From NCBI GenBank assembly GCA_963765935.1, contig CAVXXX010000001.1, positions 558,001-622,000 of the forward strand: DNA of 64,000 nucleotides, in the 5' to 3' direction. The notes below the pieces were generated by a model. The model had not been told where the DNA came from. It was given only the letters and a program-made list of their open reading frames with translations, and did not search any database. The position numbers were made by a program, and so were the translations under genes. Position 1 is the first letter of the stretch. Each line of letters starts with the position of its first letter. Positions 15,687 through 24,809 of the stretch are shown here, piece by piece. The DNA comes from JAMXLG01 sp963765935 (GTDB taxonomy: Bacteria; Vulcanimicrobiota; Vulcanimicrobiia; Vulcanimicrobiales; Vulcanimicrobiaceae).

Positions 15687-17291
15687 TTGAAACTCGCCGA
15701 CGTGCTTGCCCTCCCCTCGTTTGCGACGGCTTCGATCGTAGCGGCGGAGGCCGCCACCGACCGTGAGGTCGCCTGGTCGCACGTCGTCGACGTGCCCGAT
15801 CCACTGCCGTGGGTCAAGCGCGGATTTCTGATCCTCACGACGGGGTTCAGCTGGCCGAAGGACGAGGCTCTGCAGCGCCGGCAGATCGCTGAACTTGCGG
15901 CGCGTGAAATTGCCGCGCTGATGTTAGCGGTGCCCAAATTCGTCGAGCACTTCTCGGAGGCTGCACGCGAACAAGCCGAGATTTCGCGCCTTCCGCTCAT
16001 TGAGATTCCGTTCGAAGTTCCCTTCGCGCAGCTCACCGAAGAACTGCACCGTGCGGTCATGCACGAGCCGTACGCGATCATCGAACGTTCGGATCACATC
16101 CATCGAGCGCTCACGCGCGTCGCTGCGCGCGATGCGACGCTGGACGATCTTGCGCAGGAGCTTTCACGCTTGATCGAACGGTCCGTCACCTTTGAAGATC
16201 CGTCGGGAAATTTGTTGGCGGCCGCATCGTTTCGCGAAGAGATGGACGAAGTGCGCCGGCGTACCCTTGAAGAGGGACGCAGTCCGCTCGACGTGGTCGG
16301 GGCCATGGAACGTTCGGCATTGAACCGGCGCATTCGCGCAGCGGAGAAACCGCTACGGATTGCCGCAATGCCGGAGAAAGGTATGAGCGCGCGGGTCGTT
16401 TGCCCGATCCGCATCGGTAACGAACTTGCGGGCGTCGTGTGGATTATCGAAGGCACATCGCCCCTCAACGAACTCGATCATCGCGCGGCGGAACATGCGG
16501 CCCTCATCGCCGCAATTCACATTGCGCACAAGCGCGAAATCACGACGACGGAAGCTCGGCTCGGGTACGCCTCGTTTTTGTCGTTGCTCGACGCGGAACC
16601 CGGCGCGGTGCCGACCGCCGACGAACGAGTGCGATTGCTCGGATTCAATCCCGATGGACGCTATCGTGTCGGAATCATCGCGATCGACGAAGCGCTTCCG
16701 CTCGACCGCAAAGGATTGGAACGCCGCGATACGATCGCCGCGACGCTGCGCGAACTGCTGCGCCGCGCGGATCAACCGCAGTTGGTCACCGCGACGCTCA
16801 ATCGGGTGCCGTTTTTGATTCCACCGGACCTCGATGTTGCGCGCATCGCGGGGGAGTTCGATTCAACCGGACTCTCGATCGTGATTGGACGCGAACACGC
16901 CGGCATCGAAGGCGCACGCACGAGCTATCGCGAGGCCCTCTCGCTTCTCGGCTATCGCGATCGCCCGCGGCTCGCGACGTACGACGATCTCTTGGTGCCG
17001 CGGGTGATCACCGGCGACGCATCGGCGCGCGAAACGTTTTTGAATGACTTTTTCGCGCCCCTTCGTTCGAAGAAAAACGGCCGGGAATTGGCCGCCGCGC
17101 TGCTGACCCTTGCCCGCCACGGGTTCCGTTTTCGCGCCGCCGCCGACGCCCTCGCGATCCACCCCAACACGTTGCGCTACCGGCTCGAGCGCGTCAGTGA
17201 AGCCCTCGGCGTCGACTTGGCCGACGCCGACGTTCAGTTCCGCGTTCAACTCGCCGCCCGGCTTCTCGATGTGGAGCAACGCGACTGGTAG
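15687..17291 (+). CDS. PucR-family transcriptional regulator
   Basis: The 534-residue protein has an N-terminal PucR domain (LALPSFATASIVAAEA to about residue 125), a GAF-like middle, and the C-terminal PucR-type helix-turn-helix (ALAIHPNTLRYRLERV). Family members activate purine, polyamine or GABA catabolic genes in response to a metabolite. I choose TTG at 15687 because AAGGAG (15675-15680) precedes it by 6 bases and the protein then begins exactly at the domain; an upstream ATG at 15630 adds 19 poor residues. It is divergent from gabT and upstream of the TonB-receptor/amine-oxidase pair, so it is the obvious controller of both sides. Confidence 0.9.
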   Translation: MKLADVLALPSFATASIVAAEAATDREVAWSHVVDVPDPLPWVKRGFLILTTGFSWPKDEALQRRQIAELAAREIAALMLAVPKFVEHFSEAAREQAEISRLPLIEIPFEVPFAQLTEELHRAVMHEPYAIIERSDHIHRALTRVAARDATLDDLAQELSRLIERSVTFEDPSGNLLAAASFREEMDEVRRRTLEEGRSPLDVVGAMERSALNRRIRAAEKPLRIAAMPEKGMSARVVCPIRIGNELAGVVWIIEGTSPLNELDHRAAEHAALIAAIHIAHKREITTTEARLGYASFLSLLDAEPGAVPTADERVRLLGFNPDGRYRVGIIAIDEALPLDRKGLERRDTIAATLRELLRRADQPQLVTATLNRVPFLIPPDLDVARIAGEFDSTGLSIVIGREHAGIEGARTSYREALSLLGYRDRPRLATYDDLLVPRVITGDASARETFLNDFFAPLRSKKNGRELAAALLTLARHGFRFRAAADALAIHPNTLRYRLERVSEALGVDLADADVQFRVQLAARLLDVEQRDW

Positions 17292-17303
17292 ACATTTGTA
17301 GGT

Positions 17304-17339
17304 TTGGCACAGAATCGGGCGTCTTGTTTATATAAAACA
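17304..17339 (+). promoter_or_regulatory. Promoter and inverted repeat upstream of the TonB receptor gene
   Basis: TTGGCA (17304-17309), a 17-base spacer and TTTATA (17327-17332) make a good promoter, and TGTTT-N5-AAACA (17325-17339) overlaps the -10 box as an operator might. PucR is a candidate binder by position only. A small hairpin (GGCGT-atga-ACGCC) sits further down the leader. Confidence 0.5.
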
Positions 17340-17404
17340 TCCATAGGCGCGCTCACCTCAAGGGCGTATGAACGCCGTAATACACCGAATCCAGCGAGGA
17401 ATAC

Positions 17405-20400
17405 GTGTTGAAGCGATGGTTCGCCGCCGGCCTGACGGCCGCGCTCATTTCTGCCATTATCGCTCCGGCCGTCGCCGGAACGACGGGAAACCTCAAAGGA
17501 CGAATCACCGACGGGCAGGGCGGCGCGCCGCTCGCCGGCGTTCGCGTCCAAGTCACGGGCGGCATCGGAACCCTTACGGTGACGACCGACGCGAACGGAT
17601 CGTACGTCTTCCTGTCACTGCAACCCGACACGTACACGGTGACCGCGACGAAAGACGGCTACGATTCACAGTCGCAACCCGGCACGACGATCTTCGCGGA
17701 CCAATCCTCGGTCCTCAATTTCGCGCTTAATAAATCGTTGAAGACCATCGCAAAAGTATCGGCAACGTCAGCCGGTCTTGTGCGAGCCGGTACAACGAGC
17801 GATGTCTATTCGGTAAATCCGGCGCAGCAAGCCGCCGCAAAGGCACTCGGCGGTTCGGGAAGCCTCGATCAAGCCTATAGCGCGATTGCAAGCGTACCCG
17901 GTGTCAGCATTCCGACCGGTCAACAAGGCTGGTATCAAAGCGTCTTCATCCGCGGCGGTGATTACGACCAAGTCGGATACGAATTCGACGGTCTTCCGGT
18001 ACTGCGTCAATCCGACGGCGCGCCGATTACGACGCTTTCGGTGCTGGGTCAACAAGAAGTTCAAGTCTATACCGGCGGAACGCCCGCGACATCGGATTCA
18101 CCGGGCCTCGCCGGCTACATCAACCAAGTCATCAAGACCGGAACGTATCCCGGCTACGCGAACGCATCGCTCGCCGCCGGCACACCGGCGTTCTATCATA
18201 AGGCGCTTGTCGAAGCCGGCGGCGCTACGCCGGATCGATTGTTTTCGTACTACGTCGGTCTTGCCGGTGCCGATCAGAGTTTCCGGTACGGCGATCAGTA
18301 CAACGGTGTGTCTAATCCGCTGTACTACTACCCCCTTCTCGTTCCGACCACGAACACAACGTATAACATTCTCGATGGATCGTGCTCCGGATTGACCCTT
18401 GCTCCAGGTCAATCTTGCGATGCGACCATCAATCAAGGCTATGGACTTCAAACCAGTCAGGGACCAGCGTACGTTGAGGCGGATCAGCAAGATCGCGAAA
18501 ACGTCGTGAATCTCCACTGGGGCATCAAGCATCGCCACGACGAGGGGCGCGACGATCTGCAAGCGCTCTATGTTGCGGGCAACATCGCAACGCAATATAC
18601 GACGTCTCCGTTCGAGTTAGGTCTCGCATGCAACCAAGGCGGATCGATCAGCTATACCTGCTTCAACGGCGACGCTCAGCCGTATTATCTGGATGCGAGT
18701 GTCGCCGCCGGTGGCGGTTATTACTCCGGTCCGCTCTTCCAGGCGCCGAATCAAAGCGATCTTATCGACGCGTACTTCCCCAGCAGTCCGACGACGCGGC
18801 CGTTCAACGATTTCCTCGGAACGAACCAGCGCGACGGCGGTGTCAATAACTACTCGATCGAGAAGCTTCAGTACCAAAAGAACTTCAACGCAAACTCCTA
18901 CCTTCGCGCGATCGGTTATTATGAGTACACGAACTGGTTCCTCAACGGACCAAACAGTGCGTTTCAGCTCTTCGGCGCAACGCTCGCCGACTACGAGGTC
19001 ATCGGCCATATCGGCGGCGGAAGCTTGATCTACTCGAACAACCTCTCGAGCCAGCATCTTCTAACAGCGCAGATGAGCTATCAGACACAAAAGCTGCAGA
19101 CGTACAACGCGACGTTCGATACCGTTCTATCGACAAATCCTCACTATTTCGCGGAAAATACCGGCCAATTCGGCAACGTCGCCTCGAACTTGACCGACGG
19201 CACACACTGCTTCGATATCAACACGGGCGGGTATTCCTCGTGCTACAGCTTGGTCGGGCCGGATCCCGTAACCGGAATTCTAACGGGAAGCGTTGCGACA
19301 CCACAACTTTCCGACCCTAGTCTGGCGGTCGGAGGGTTAAACCCGTCACTCGGCTACACGTGTACGCCGGGTTCGACGACGCCCGCCTGCGTGAATCGCG
19401 CGCAATTCCTAATGACGGAGAACGGACAAAACGCGCAGGTGGACAACGTCCAGCCATTTTTTACATCGTTTGCAGTTACGGACAATTACCGGCCGAACGA
19501 TCGTTTAACGTTCAACATCGGCGCGAGATTCGATCACTTCAGCTACGCACTCCAAGACCTCGAGTCGAACTATCCTGCGCGAGCGTTCTGGTTCAATGCA
19601 TATAACAACGAGCATTGTACTGCTCCCGGCGTAGACCCAGTACCGACGCTGACCCTCGATCCGGCTAACCCGAATAAGTGCCCGAGCGGCTATACGTGGA
19701 TGGGTTTGCCGGGTAACGGACTCGTGAATACGACCGGCACTCGCGTTTCGCAGAACGTCTTCCAGCCTCGTTTCGCGATGACGTATCTCGCGAATCCGAA
19801 CACGGTATGGCGGGCCTCTGCGGGTGTCTATGCGCGTCCTGCGGCAACCTCATATCAGGAGTACAATACATACCAGCAAGACCTGCCGTCATTCCTCGGT
19901 CAGTTCATCGCCTTAGGCTACAACTCGCCGATTCACAACGTGCGCGCCGATACGTCCGACAACTTTGACCTCTCTTACGAGCGGCACTTCCCTGGCACGC
20001 GACTCTCCACAAAGATAACGCCGTTCTATCGCAGCACGAATAACCAACTACAGTATCTTGCCATTAGCGCGATCGGCGGCGTCCTCGCGGGAATCAACGT
20101 CGGAACCCTGCACTCGTACGGCTTGGAGTTTTCGCTGCAAGATGGCGACTTCTCGCGTGACGGACTATCGGGACAGCTCTCATATACGTATACCAACACG
20201 AAGACGAAGTACCAGAGTCTTTCAAACGGACTCAATCTCATCGACGTGATGAACCGCTCGATCGAACAATACAATTCGTATACGTCGGCATGCGCGGCAA
20301 ATGAGGGCCAGAAGATTTGCGGCGGAGGTCTCTACTCAGCAAACGCCGGCGCAACGCTGCCCAGCGTCACGACGCCCGGTTTAAGCGTTCCGAATCCATA

Positions 20401-21088
20401 CTACAGCAGCGCACCGCAGACTTTGATGGATCCCAGTGCAGCCTACGTTCCGTATGATGTCATCCCGAGCGCGTTTGCGAGCGGCAATAGCTACGCCGTT
20501 CCTGACGTCGCCTCCCTGATTTTGAACTGGCGCCATAAGAAGTTGGCGATTACACCGACGATTTCATGGAATTCGGGCTCCTACTACGGTTCGCCGCTCT
20601 CGGTTCCGGGTTACGTTCCGCAACTCTGTTCTGCACTCCCGAGCACGACGCCGAGTACACCCGGCGTGAGCTGTGGTGCAGTGCCGGCAGGCAGCAGCCT
20701 TCCATCGGCGATCTTCGTTCCCGATCCGTACACCGGGAAGTTCGATTCGCTCGGTGACCTCCGCGAACCGTCGCAGCTCGTCTTCAATTTGCAAGCGAGC
20801 TATGACTTCAGCCCGCGTGTGACGTTGACGGCAATTGCAAACAACATCTTCAATAAGTGCTATCAACGAGGTTATGCGTGGGACACGAACATGGTGTGTT
20901 GGTACTCCAGCCTTCCGTCGAATGCGCTGGCGCCAAACGGTCCGGGCACGCAGCCCGGCGCGTTCCTCACGAATCCACCCGTGCAGCTTGCATATCCGTA
21001 TGCCGTTTGGTTCAACAACACGCAAGTCGGCATCACGTCGGCTATACAGCCGTTTACGCTAACGGTCCAGTTGGACGTTAAACTCTGA
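17405..21088 (+). CDS. TonB-dependent outer-membrane receptor with carboxypeptidase-like N-terminal domain
   Basis: The 1227-residue protein has a signal peptide (cleavage near AVAG), a carboxypeptidase-regulatory-like beta-sandwich at about 27-110 (GRITDGQGGAPLAGVRVQV), a plug domain at about 150-255 (VFIRGGDYDQVGYEFDGLPV) and a long 22-strand-type barrel ending in PFTLTVQLDVKL. It should import a bulky ligand with TonB energy. The start GTG follows GAGGA. Its stop overlaps the ATG of the amine oxidase (TGATG), so the two proteins are probably made together and the imported ligand may be an amine or amine-bearing compound; that link is inference. Confidence 0.9.
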   Translation: MLKRWFAAGLTAALISAIIAPAVAGTTGNLKGRITDGQGGAPLAGVRVQVTGGIGTLTVTTDANGSYVFLSLQPDTYTVTATKDGYDSQSQPGTTIFADQSSVLNFALNKSLKTIAKVSATSAGLVRAGTTSDVYSVNPAQQAAAKALGGSGSLDQAYSAIASVPGVSIPTGQQGWYQSVFIRGGDYDQVGYEFDGLPVLRQSDGAPITTLSVLGQQEVQVYTGGTPATSDSPGLAGYINQVIKTGTYPGYANASLAAGTPAFYHKALVEAGGATPDRLFSYYVGLAGADQSFRYGDQYNGVSNPLYYYPLLVPTTNTTYNILDGSCSGLTLAPGQSCDATINQGYGLQTSQGPAYVEADQQDRENVVNLHWGIKHRHDEGRDDLQALYVAGNIATQYTTSPFELGLACNQGGSISYTCFNGDAQPYYLDASVAAGGGYYSGPLFQAPNQSDLIDAYFPSSPTTRPFNDFLGTNQRDGGVNNYSIEKLQYQKNFNANSYLRAIGYYEYTNWFLNGPNSAFQLFGATLADYEVIGHIGGGSLIYSNNLSSQHLLTAQMSYQTQKLQTYNATFDTVLSTNPHYFAENTGQFGNVASNLTDGTHCFDINTGGYSSCYSLVGPDPVTGILTGSVATPQLSDPSLAVGGLNPSLGYTCTPGSTTPACVNRAQFLMTENGQNAQVDNVQPFFTSFAVTDNYRPNDRLTFNIGARFDHFSYALQDLESNYPARAFWFNAYNNEHCTAPGVDPVPTLTLDPANPNKCPSGYTWMGLPGNGLVNTTGTRVSQNVFQPRFAMTYLANPNTVWRASAGVYARPAATSYQEYNTYQQDLPSFLGQFIALGYNSPIHNVRADTSDNFDLSYERHFPGTRLSTKITPFYRSTNNQLQYLAISAIGGVLAGINVGTLHSYGLEFSLQDGDFSRDGLSGQLSYTYTNTKTKYQSLSNGLNLIDVMNRSIEQYNSYTSACAANEGQKICGGGLYSANAGATLPSVTTPGLSVPNPYYSSAPQTLMDPSAAYVPYDVIPSAFASGNSYAVPDVASLILNWRHKKLAITPTISWNSGSYYGSPLSVPGYVPQLCSALPSTTPSTPGVSCGAVPAGSSLPSAIFVPDPYTGKFDSLGDLREPSQLVFNLQASYDFSPRVTLTAIANNIFNKCYQRGYAWDTNMVCWYSSLPSNALAPNGPGTQPGAFLTNPPVQLAYPYAVWFNNTQVGITSAIQPFTLTVQLDVKL

Positions 21089-22665
21089 TGCCAAGAACGA
21101 AACAACTGCACGCACTCTTACCGAGCCGTGCAGATTTCGTTCGTGGAACGCTAGGTGCGGCGGCGTCGCTCGTGCTCGCACCGGCGTTCGGCACCGCATC
21201 ATCGATCGCTGCAGGTCGTGAACGGGTTGCAATCGTCGGCGCCGGCATCGCGGGTGTAACGTGCGCAACGATGTTGCACGATGCGGGTGTGCGCGCGACG
21301 CTCTTCGAGTCGTCGAATCGCGTCGGCGGGCGGATGCACTCGGAATGGACCTACTGGCAGGACGGTCAGCACACCGAGTGGTGCGGAGCCATGATCGACT
21401 CCAAACACGAGACGATCCATGCGCTTGCAAGGCGGTTTGGCCAGCCGCTCATCGATACGTGGGCGCCGCTCGCACGTGACGCGCGCGACACATCGTATTT
21501 CGCCAACCGCTATTATCCGATGACGCGCGCCGATCACGACTTCGAGCCGGTCTTCAAAGTATTGCGCGAACAGCTTGCAAAAGTCGGTCCTGAAACGACG
21601 TGGAACTCGGCGACGCCCATGGCGCGCGAACTCGATCGTACGAGCATGGCGCAGTGGATCGATAGCTACGTGCCCGGCGGCCGCGCTTCGCAGCTCGGAA
21701 GACTGATCGACGACGCACTCTCAAACGAATACGGCGTCGATACCTCGCAGCAGAGTTCGCTCAATCTCGTCTATATGCTCGGCGAACAGTTCCGTTACGG
21801 CATGCGCGGCGGCGAAATGAACGTGCTGGGCTATAGCGACCAGCGCTACACAACGCGCAACGGGAATCAAAAACTGCCGATGGCGATGGCCGCGGCGTTA
21901 CCTCGCGAAACCGTGGTGTTCAACTACCGCCTCACGGCGATCCGCAAACGGCCGGGCGGCGATTATCAATTGACATTTGCGACGCCGAACGGCACAAAGA
22001 AACTGTACTACGATCGCGTCGTGCTTGCGATTCCATTTATCGTCCTGCGCGGCCTTGACTACAGCGGCGCCGGATTCGATGCGCGCAAACGCATGGCGAT
22101 CGAGCAACTCGGCTACGGCATCCACACGAAGTTGCACGTTCAATTCGATGGAAAACCGTGGTACGGAACGGGGCCGTGGCCGCGTCCGACCGACGGACAG
22201 ATTTGGACCGACACGGGATTCCAGAATTCGATCGACTTTTCGCTCGGACAAAACGGCACGAGCGGCATCATCGAAAAGTTCACGTACGGAACGGCAGGAT
22301 TGATCGGCACGCCGCCGCAACCCTATGCACGGGTTGAAGATTCGCCGCTCGTCCGCACGCAAGTGAAAAACTTCTTCGCGCAACTCAACGAAATTTGGCC
22401 CGGTGTTTCTAAGCACTGGAACGGCAAAGCAACGTTCGGCAACGCACAAGCCGATCCGAACATCCTGGCGAGCTACTCGACGTGGCTCGTCGGCCAATGT
22501 ACCACGATCGCCGGCTACGAACAGGTACGCCAAGGCCGCATTCATTTCGCCGGAGAGCATACATCGGTCGAGTATCAGGGCTTTATGGAAGGCGGCGCCG
22601 CCAGCGGCGTGCGCGCAGCACACGAAATTCTCGCCGACTACGGTGTCAAAGCGAAGACGGCCTAG
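21088..22665 (+). CDS. Flavin-containing amine oxidase, probably exported
   Basis: The 525-residue enzyme has the FAD fold VAIVGAGIAGVTCATML followed by FESSNRVGGRMHSE, the arrangement of monoamine/polyamine oxidases, and a C-terminal flavin segment (RIHFAGEHTSVEYQGFMEGG). It should oxidise an amine to aldehyde, ammonia and peroxide. The N-terminus (SRADFVRGTLGAAASLVLAPAF) looks like an export signal; it resembles a Tat signal but lacks the second arginine. Its ATG overlaps the stop of the TonB receptor, and the end overlaps marR convergently by 4 bp. It fits the surrounding polyamine genes as a periplasmic first step. Confidence 0.85.
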   Translation: MPRTKQLHALLPSRADFVRGTLGAAASLVLAPAFGTASSIAAGRERVAIVGAGIAGVTCATMLHDAGVRATLFESSNRVGGRMHSEWTYWQDGQHTEWCGAMIDSKHETIHALARRFGQPLIDTWAPLARDARDTSYFANRYYPMTRADHDFEPVFKVLREQLAKVGPETTWNSATPMARELDRTSMAQWIDSYVPGGRASQLGRLIDDALSNEYGVDTSQQSSLNLVYMLGEQFRYGMRGGEMNVLGYSDQRYTTRNGNQKLPMAMAAALPRETVVFNYRLTAIRKRPGGDYQLTFATPNGTKKLYYDRVVLAIPFIVLRGLDYSGAGFDARKRMAIEQLGYGIHTKLHVQFDGKPWYGTGPWPRPTDGQIWTDTGFQNSIDFSLGQNGTSGIIEKFTYGTAGLIGTPPQPYARVEDSPLVRTQVKNFFAQLNEIWPGVSKHWNGKATFGNAQADPNILASYSTWLVGQCTTIAGYEQVRQGRIHFAGEHTSVEYQGFMEGGAASGVRAAHEILADYGVKAKTA

Positions 22666-23168
22666 AGCCTTGTCATGCCGGTGTCGCCTAAATGGGTGAG
22701 TAATTTTCGGAGTAACTCGGCTAGCTGCTGCCGTTCGCGCATCGTAAGTCCCGAGAGCAAGCGCTCCTCATTTGCGACATGCTTTGCCGTCGCTACATCT
22801 ATGAGTGCTTTGCCCTTAGGCGTTAAACGCACCAACGTGCCTCGACGGTCGCTCGGGTCAGGACGTCGCGACACTAAACCTGCCGCTTCGAGTTTGTCAA
22901 TTCGACTCGTCATCGCGCCCGACGTGAGCATCATTTCGCGGTAGAGTTCGGTCGGCGTCAGTTGATACGGCGGACCTGATCGGCGTAGCGACGCGAGTAC
23001 GTCGAACGACTCTCCCAGCAGTCCCGACTCGTCGTGCGTTTTATCGAGCAGCGGCCGTAGCGCGGCCGTTGCACGCTGGATTCTTCCGATGACTCCCATC
23101 GGCGTCGTGTCGAGGTCGGGGCGCTCGCGCTTCCATTGCGCGAGAATCTGGTCTACACGGTCGGACAT
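22662..23168 (-). CDS. MarR-family transcriptional regulator
   Basis: The 168-residue protein has a MarR winged helix: LTPTELYREMMLTSGAMTSRIDKLEAAGLVSRRPDPSDRRGTLV contains the recognition helix and the D-x-R wing. MarR proteins are dimeric repressors released by phenolic or oxidant ligands. It is divergent from the VOC gene, and the 56-bp intergenic region holds two matching dyads. The start ATG lies just downstream of one dyad and 6 bases after a TAATAC box, suggesting autorepression and a nearly leaderless message. Confidence 0.92.
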   Translation of the reverse strand: MSDRVDQILAQWKRERPDLDTTPMGVIGRIQRATAALRPLLDKTHDESGLLGESFDVLASLRRSGPPYQLTPTELYREMMLTSGAMTSRIDKLEAAGLVSRRPDPSDRRGTLVRLTPKGKALIDVATAKHVANEERLLSGLTMRERQQLAELLRKLLTHLGDTGMTRL

Positions 23169-23184
23169 ATCTTCGTATTAAGAC
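23169..23184. promoter_or_regulatory. Operator-like dyad 1 between marR and the VOC gene
   Basis: ATCTTCGTATTAAGAC shares TCTT-N6-AAGA with the dyad at 23211. It starts one base before the marR start codon (23168) and ends 2 bases before the -35 box of the VOC promoter. Confidence 0.5.
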
Positions 23185-23186
23185 AC

Positions 23187-23215
23187 TTGACAGCCGGGTC
23201 CTGGCAATGTATCTT
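23187..23215 (+). promoter_or_regulatory. Promoter of the VOC gene
   Basis: TTGACA (23187-23192), a 17-base spacer and TATCTT (23210-23215). The -35 is perfect consensus. Transcription should begin near 23222, so the ATG at 23207 lies within the promoter and cannot be the start; the ATG at 23225 would give a leaderless mRNA. Confidence 0.65.
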
Positions 23216-23226
23216 CATATCAAGAT
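23211..23226. promoter_or_regulatory. Operator-like dyad 2 overlapping the VOC promoter
   Basis: ATCTTCATATCAAGAT matches its own reverse complement at 14 of 16 positions. It overlaps the -10 box and the predicted transcription start, and its centre is 42 bp (four helical turns) from that of dyad 1, so two MarR dimers could bind the same face. Confidence 0.6.
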
Positions 23227-23638
23227 GATTAGCATAAAGATAGATTCCCTGGATCACGTTGTTTTCAATGTCGCGGATGCCGAACGGAGCCTACGCTTTT
23301 ACGGCGATACGCTGGGCCTCGAAACAGTGCGCGGCGAGGAGTACCGCGCCGGCAAGGCCCCGTTTCCGTCGGTCCGGATCAATGACTCCACCATCATTGA
23401 TTTCTTCCCGCCGAATTACCACGGCGTGGAACCGAGCGGCAACAACGTCAATCACATCGCTTTAAGCGTCGACGACTCGCCGGAGCGAATTGAAACCTTT
23501 TTGAACGAGCGCGGGATCAACATAGTGCGTCGCATGACCGAGAACTTCGCTGCTCGCGGTGTTGCGCACGTCGCCTTTCACATCGCCGATCCGGACGGCA
23601 ATCTTTTGGAGCTGCATACCTACGATCATGGCAACTGA
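23225..23638 (+). CDS. VOC (glyoxalase/bleomycin-resistance fold) family protein
   Basis: A 137-residue metal-binding VOC protein with the paired beta-alpha-beta-beta-beta modules: IDSLDHVVFNVADAERSLRFYGDTLGLE at the start and HVAFHIADPDGNLLELHTYD at the end. The His and Glu positions fit a metal site (His in LDHVV, His in VNHIAL, Glu in LLELH). Members act as dioxygenases, isomerases or resistance proteins, and the substrate is not readable. The MarR repressor next door suggests induction by an aromatic or toxic compound. It overlaps the DUF5069 gene by 11 bp. Confidence 0.85.
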   Translation: MISIKIDSLDHVVFNVADAERSLRFYGDTLGLETVRGEEYRAGKAPFPSVRINDSTIIDFFPPNYHGVEPSGNNVNHIALSVDDSPERIETFLNERGINIVRRMTENFAARGVAHVAFHIADPDGNLLELHTYDHGN

Positions 23639-23978
23639 TTTTCGTGACGATCGCGCGTTTCCGCGCCGTGGACGCCTCCCGCTCGGACGATACCTGTGGC
23701 TCGCGCGCGTCTTTGATAAGGGCAGAGCGCACGCTGCCGGGACCATCGGCGAGTACATTTACCCGTGTCCGATCGATCAAGGCGTCATGGCGCATTGGGG
23801 CGTTACGCACGAGGAGTTCGATCGCGCCATCGCCGAGCATCCCACCGACGAAGCGATTTTACGTTGGGCGCAATCACGGATACCGGACGGTCGAGCAGAC
23901 GCCGCGAATAGCTGGGTCTGCGTCGAGAAAGTCGAGAACCTCGACCGTCAAGATCGCGAAGAAGGCGCGTTTGCGTAG
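23628..23978 (+). CDS. DUF5069-family protein
   Basis: The 116-residue protein matches what I recall of DUF5069: an N-terminal basic PRRGRLPLGRYLWLARVFDKGRA stretch, then GEYIYPCPIDQG and a Trp-rich end. Function is unknown. The ATG at 23628 overlaps the VOC stop; an upstream extension to 23559 is the shadow of the VOC gene. It probably belongs to the MarR-controlled transcript. Confidence 0.7.
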   Translation: MATDFRDDRAFPRRGRLPLGRYLWLARVFDKGRAHAAGTIGEYIYPCPIDQGVMAHWGVTHEEFDRAIAEHPTDEAILRWAQSRIPDGRADAANSWVCVEKVENLDRQDREEGAFA

Positions 23979-23987
23979 GAGCCCGTG

Positions 23988-24809
23988 ATGACTCAAGCCG
24001 ATAAAGCTGAACGATTCCGCAAACTGCACGAAGGCCCGAAGACGCTTCTTCTTCCCAATCCGTGGGACGCAGGAAGCGCAAAGGCGCTCACGGCGCTCGG
24101 CTTCGACGCATTGACCACGACGAGCGCGGGCCTCGCGTGGACGCTCGGACGCACCGACGGCACCCGTTCCGTTTCTCGCGATGAAGCGCTTGCAAACGCC
24201 AAGTGCATCGTCGATGCAACACCGCTTCCGGTTGCGGCCGATTTGGAAAACGGCTACGGCGACGATCCGCAGAGTGTGGCAGAAACGATTCGGCAAGCTG
24301 CGCAAGCCGGTCTCGTCGGCGCTTCAATCGAAGACGCTACGGGAAACGAGAACGATCCCGTCTATCCGTTTGACCTGGCCATTGAACGAATCGCTGCGGC
24401 GGCAAAGGCGGCGCGCTCGCTGCCGTTTCCGTTCATGCTCGTCGCACGCGCCGAGAATCTTTTACAAGGTATCGATGATCTCGACGATACGATCCGGCGT
24501 CTCCAGGCGTACGAAGAAGCCGGCGCCGATGTGCTCTATGCACCGATGCTGCCCGATGCCGCCGCGATACGCCGCGTCGTGACTTCGGTGAAAAAACCGG
24601 TGAACGTGCTCGCGGCTGGACCGCTGCTGAAAATGAGCGTCGCCGAGCTTTCCACGCTCGGCGTGCGGCGCATCAGCGTCGGGTCCGGATTTACGCGAGT
24701 CGCTTTCAGTTCGTTTATCGGCGCGGCGAAAGACATGCTGGAAGCCGGACGGTTCGATTCAATCGGGTCGTCGATGACGTTCGGCGAAATAGCCGCCCTC
24801 GTGCAGTAA
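23988..24809 (+). CDS. Isocitrate lyase/PEP mutase superfamily enzyme
   Basis: The 273-residue TIM-barrel protein starts with the family hallmark LLLPNPWDAGSAKALTALGFDALTTTSAGLAWTLG and continues with PVAADLENGYGDDP (metal-binding Asp/Glu) and GASIEDATG. It lacks the KKCGH catalytic loop of isocitrate lyase, so it belongs to the PEP-mutase/oxaloacetate-hydrolase-like branch acting on C-C or C-P bonds of oxo-acids. The exact substrate is unknown. ATG at 23988 lies 6 bases after AGGAG; a GTG 3 bases earlier is possible. It ends convergently, overlapping the small membrane protein by 51 bp. Confidence 0.85.
   Translation: MTQADKAERFRKLHEGPKTLLLPNPWDAGSAKALTALGFDALTTTSAGLAWTLGRTDGTRSVSRDEALANAKCIVDATPLPVAADLENGYGDDPQSVAETIRQAAQAGLVGASIEDATGNENDPVYPFDLAIERIAAAAKAARSLPFPFMLVARAENLLQGIDDLDDTIRRLQAYEEAGADVLYAPMLPDAAAIRRVVTSVKKPVNVLAAGPLLKMSVAELSTLGVRRISVGSGFTRVAFSSFIGAAKDMLEAGRFDSIGSSMTFGEIAALVQ

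Noticed and set aside
23207..23224. ATG at 23207 as start of the VOC protein
   Set aside because: It lies inside the promoter spacer between TTGACA and TATCTT, so it would not be in the mRNA.
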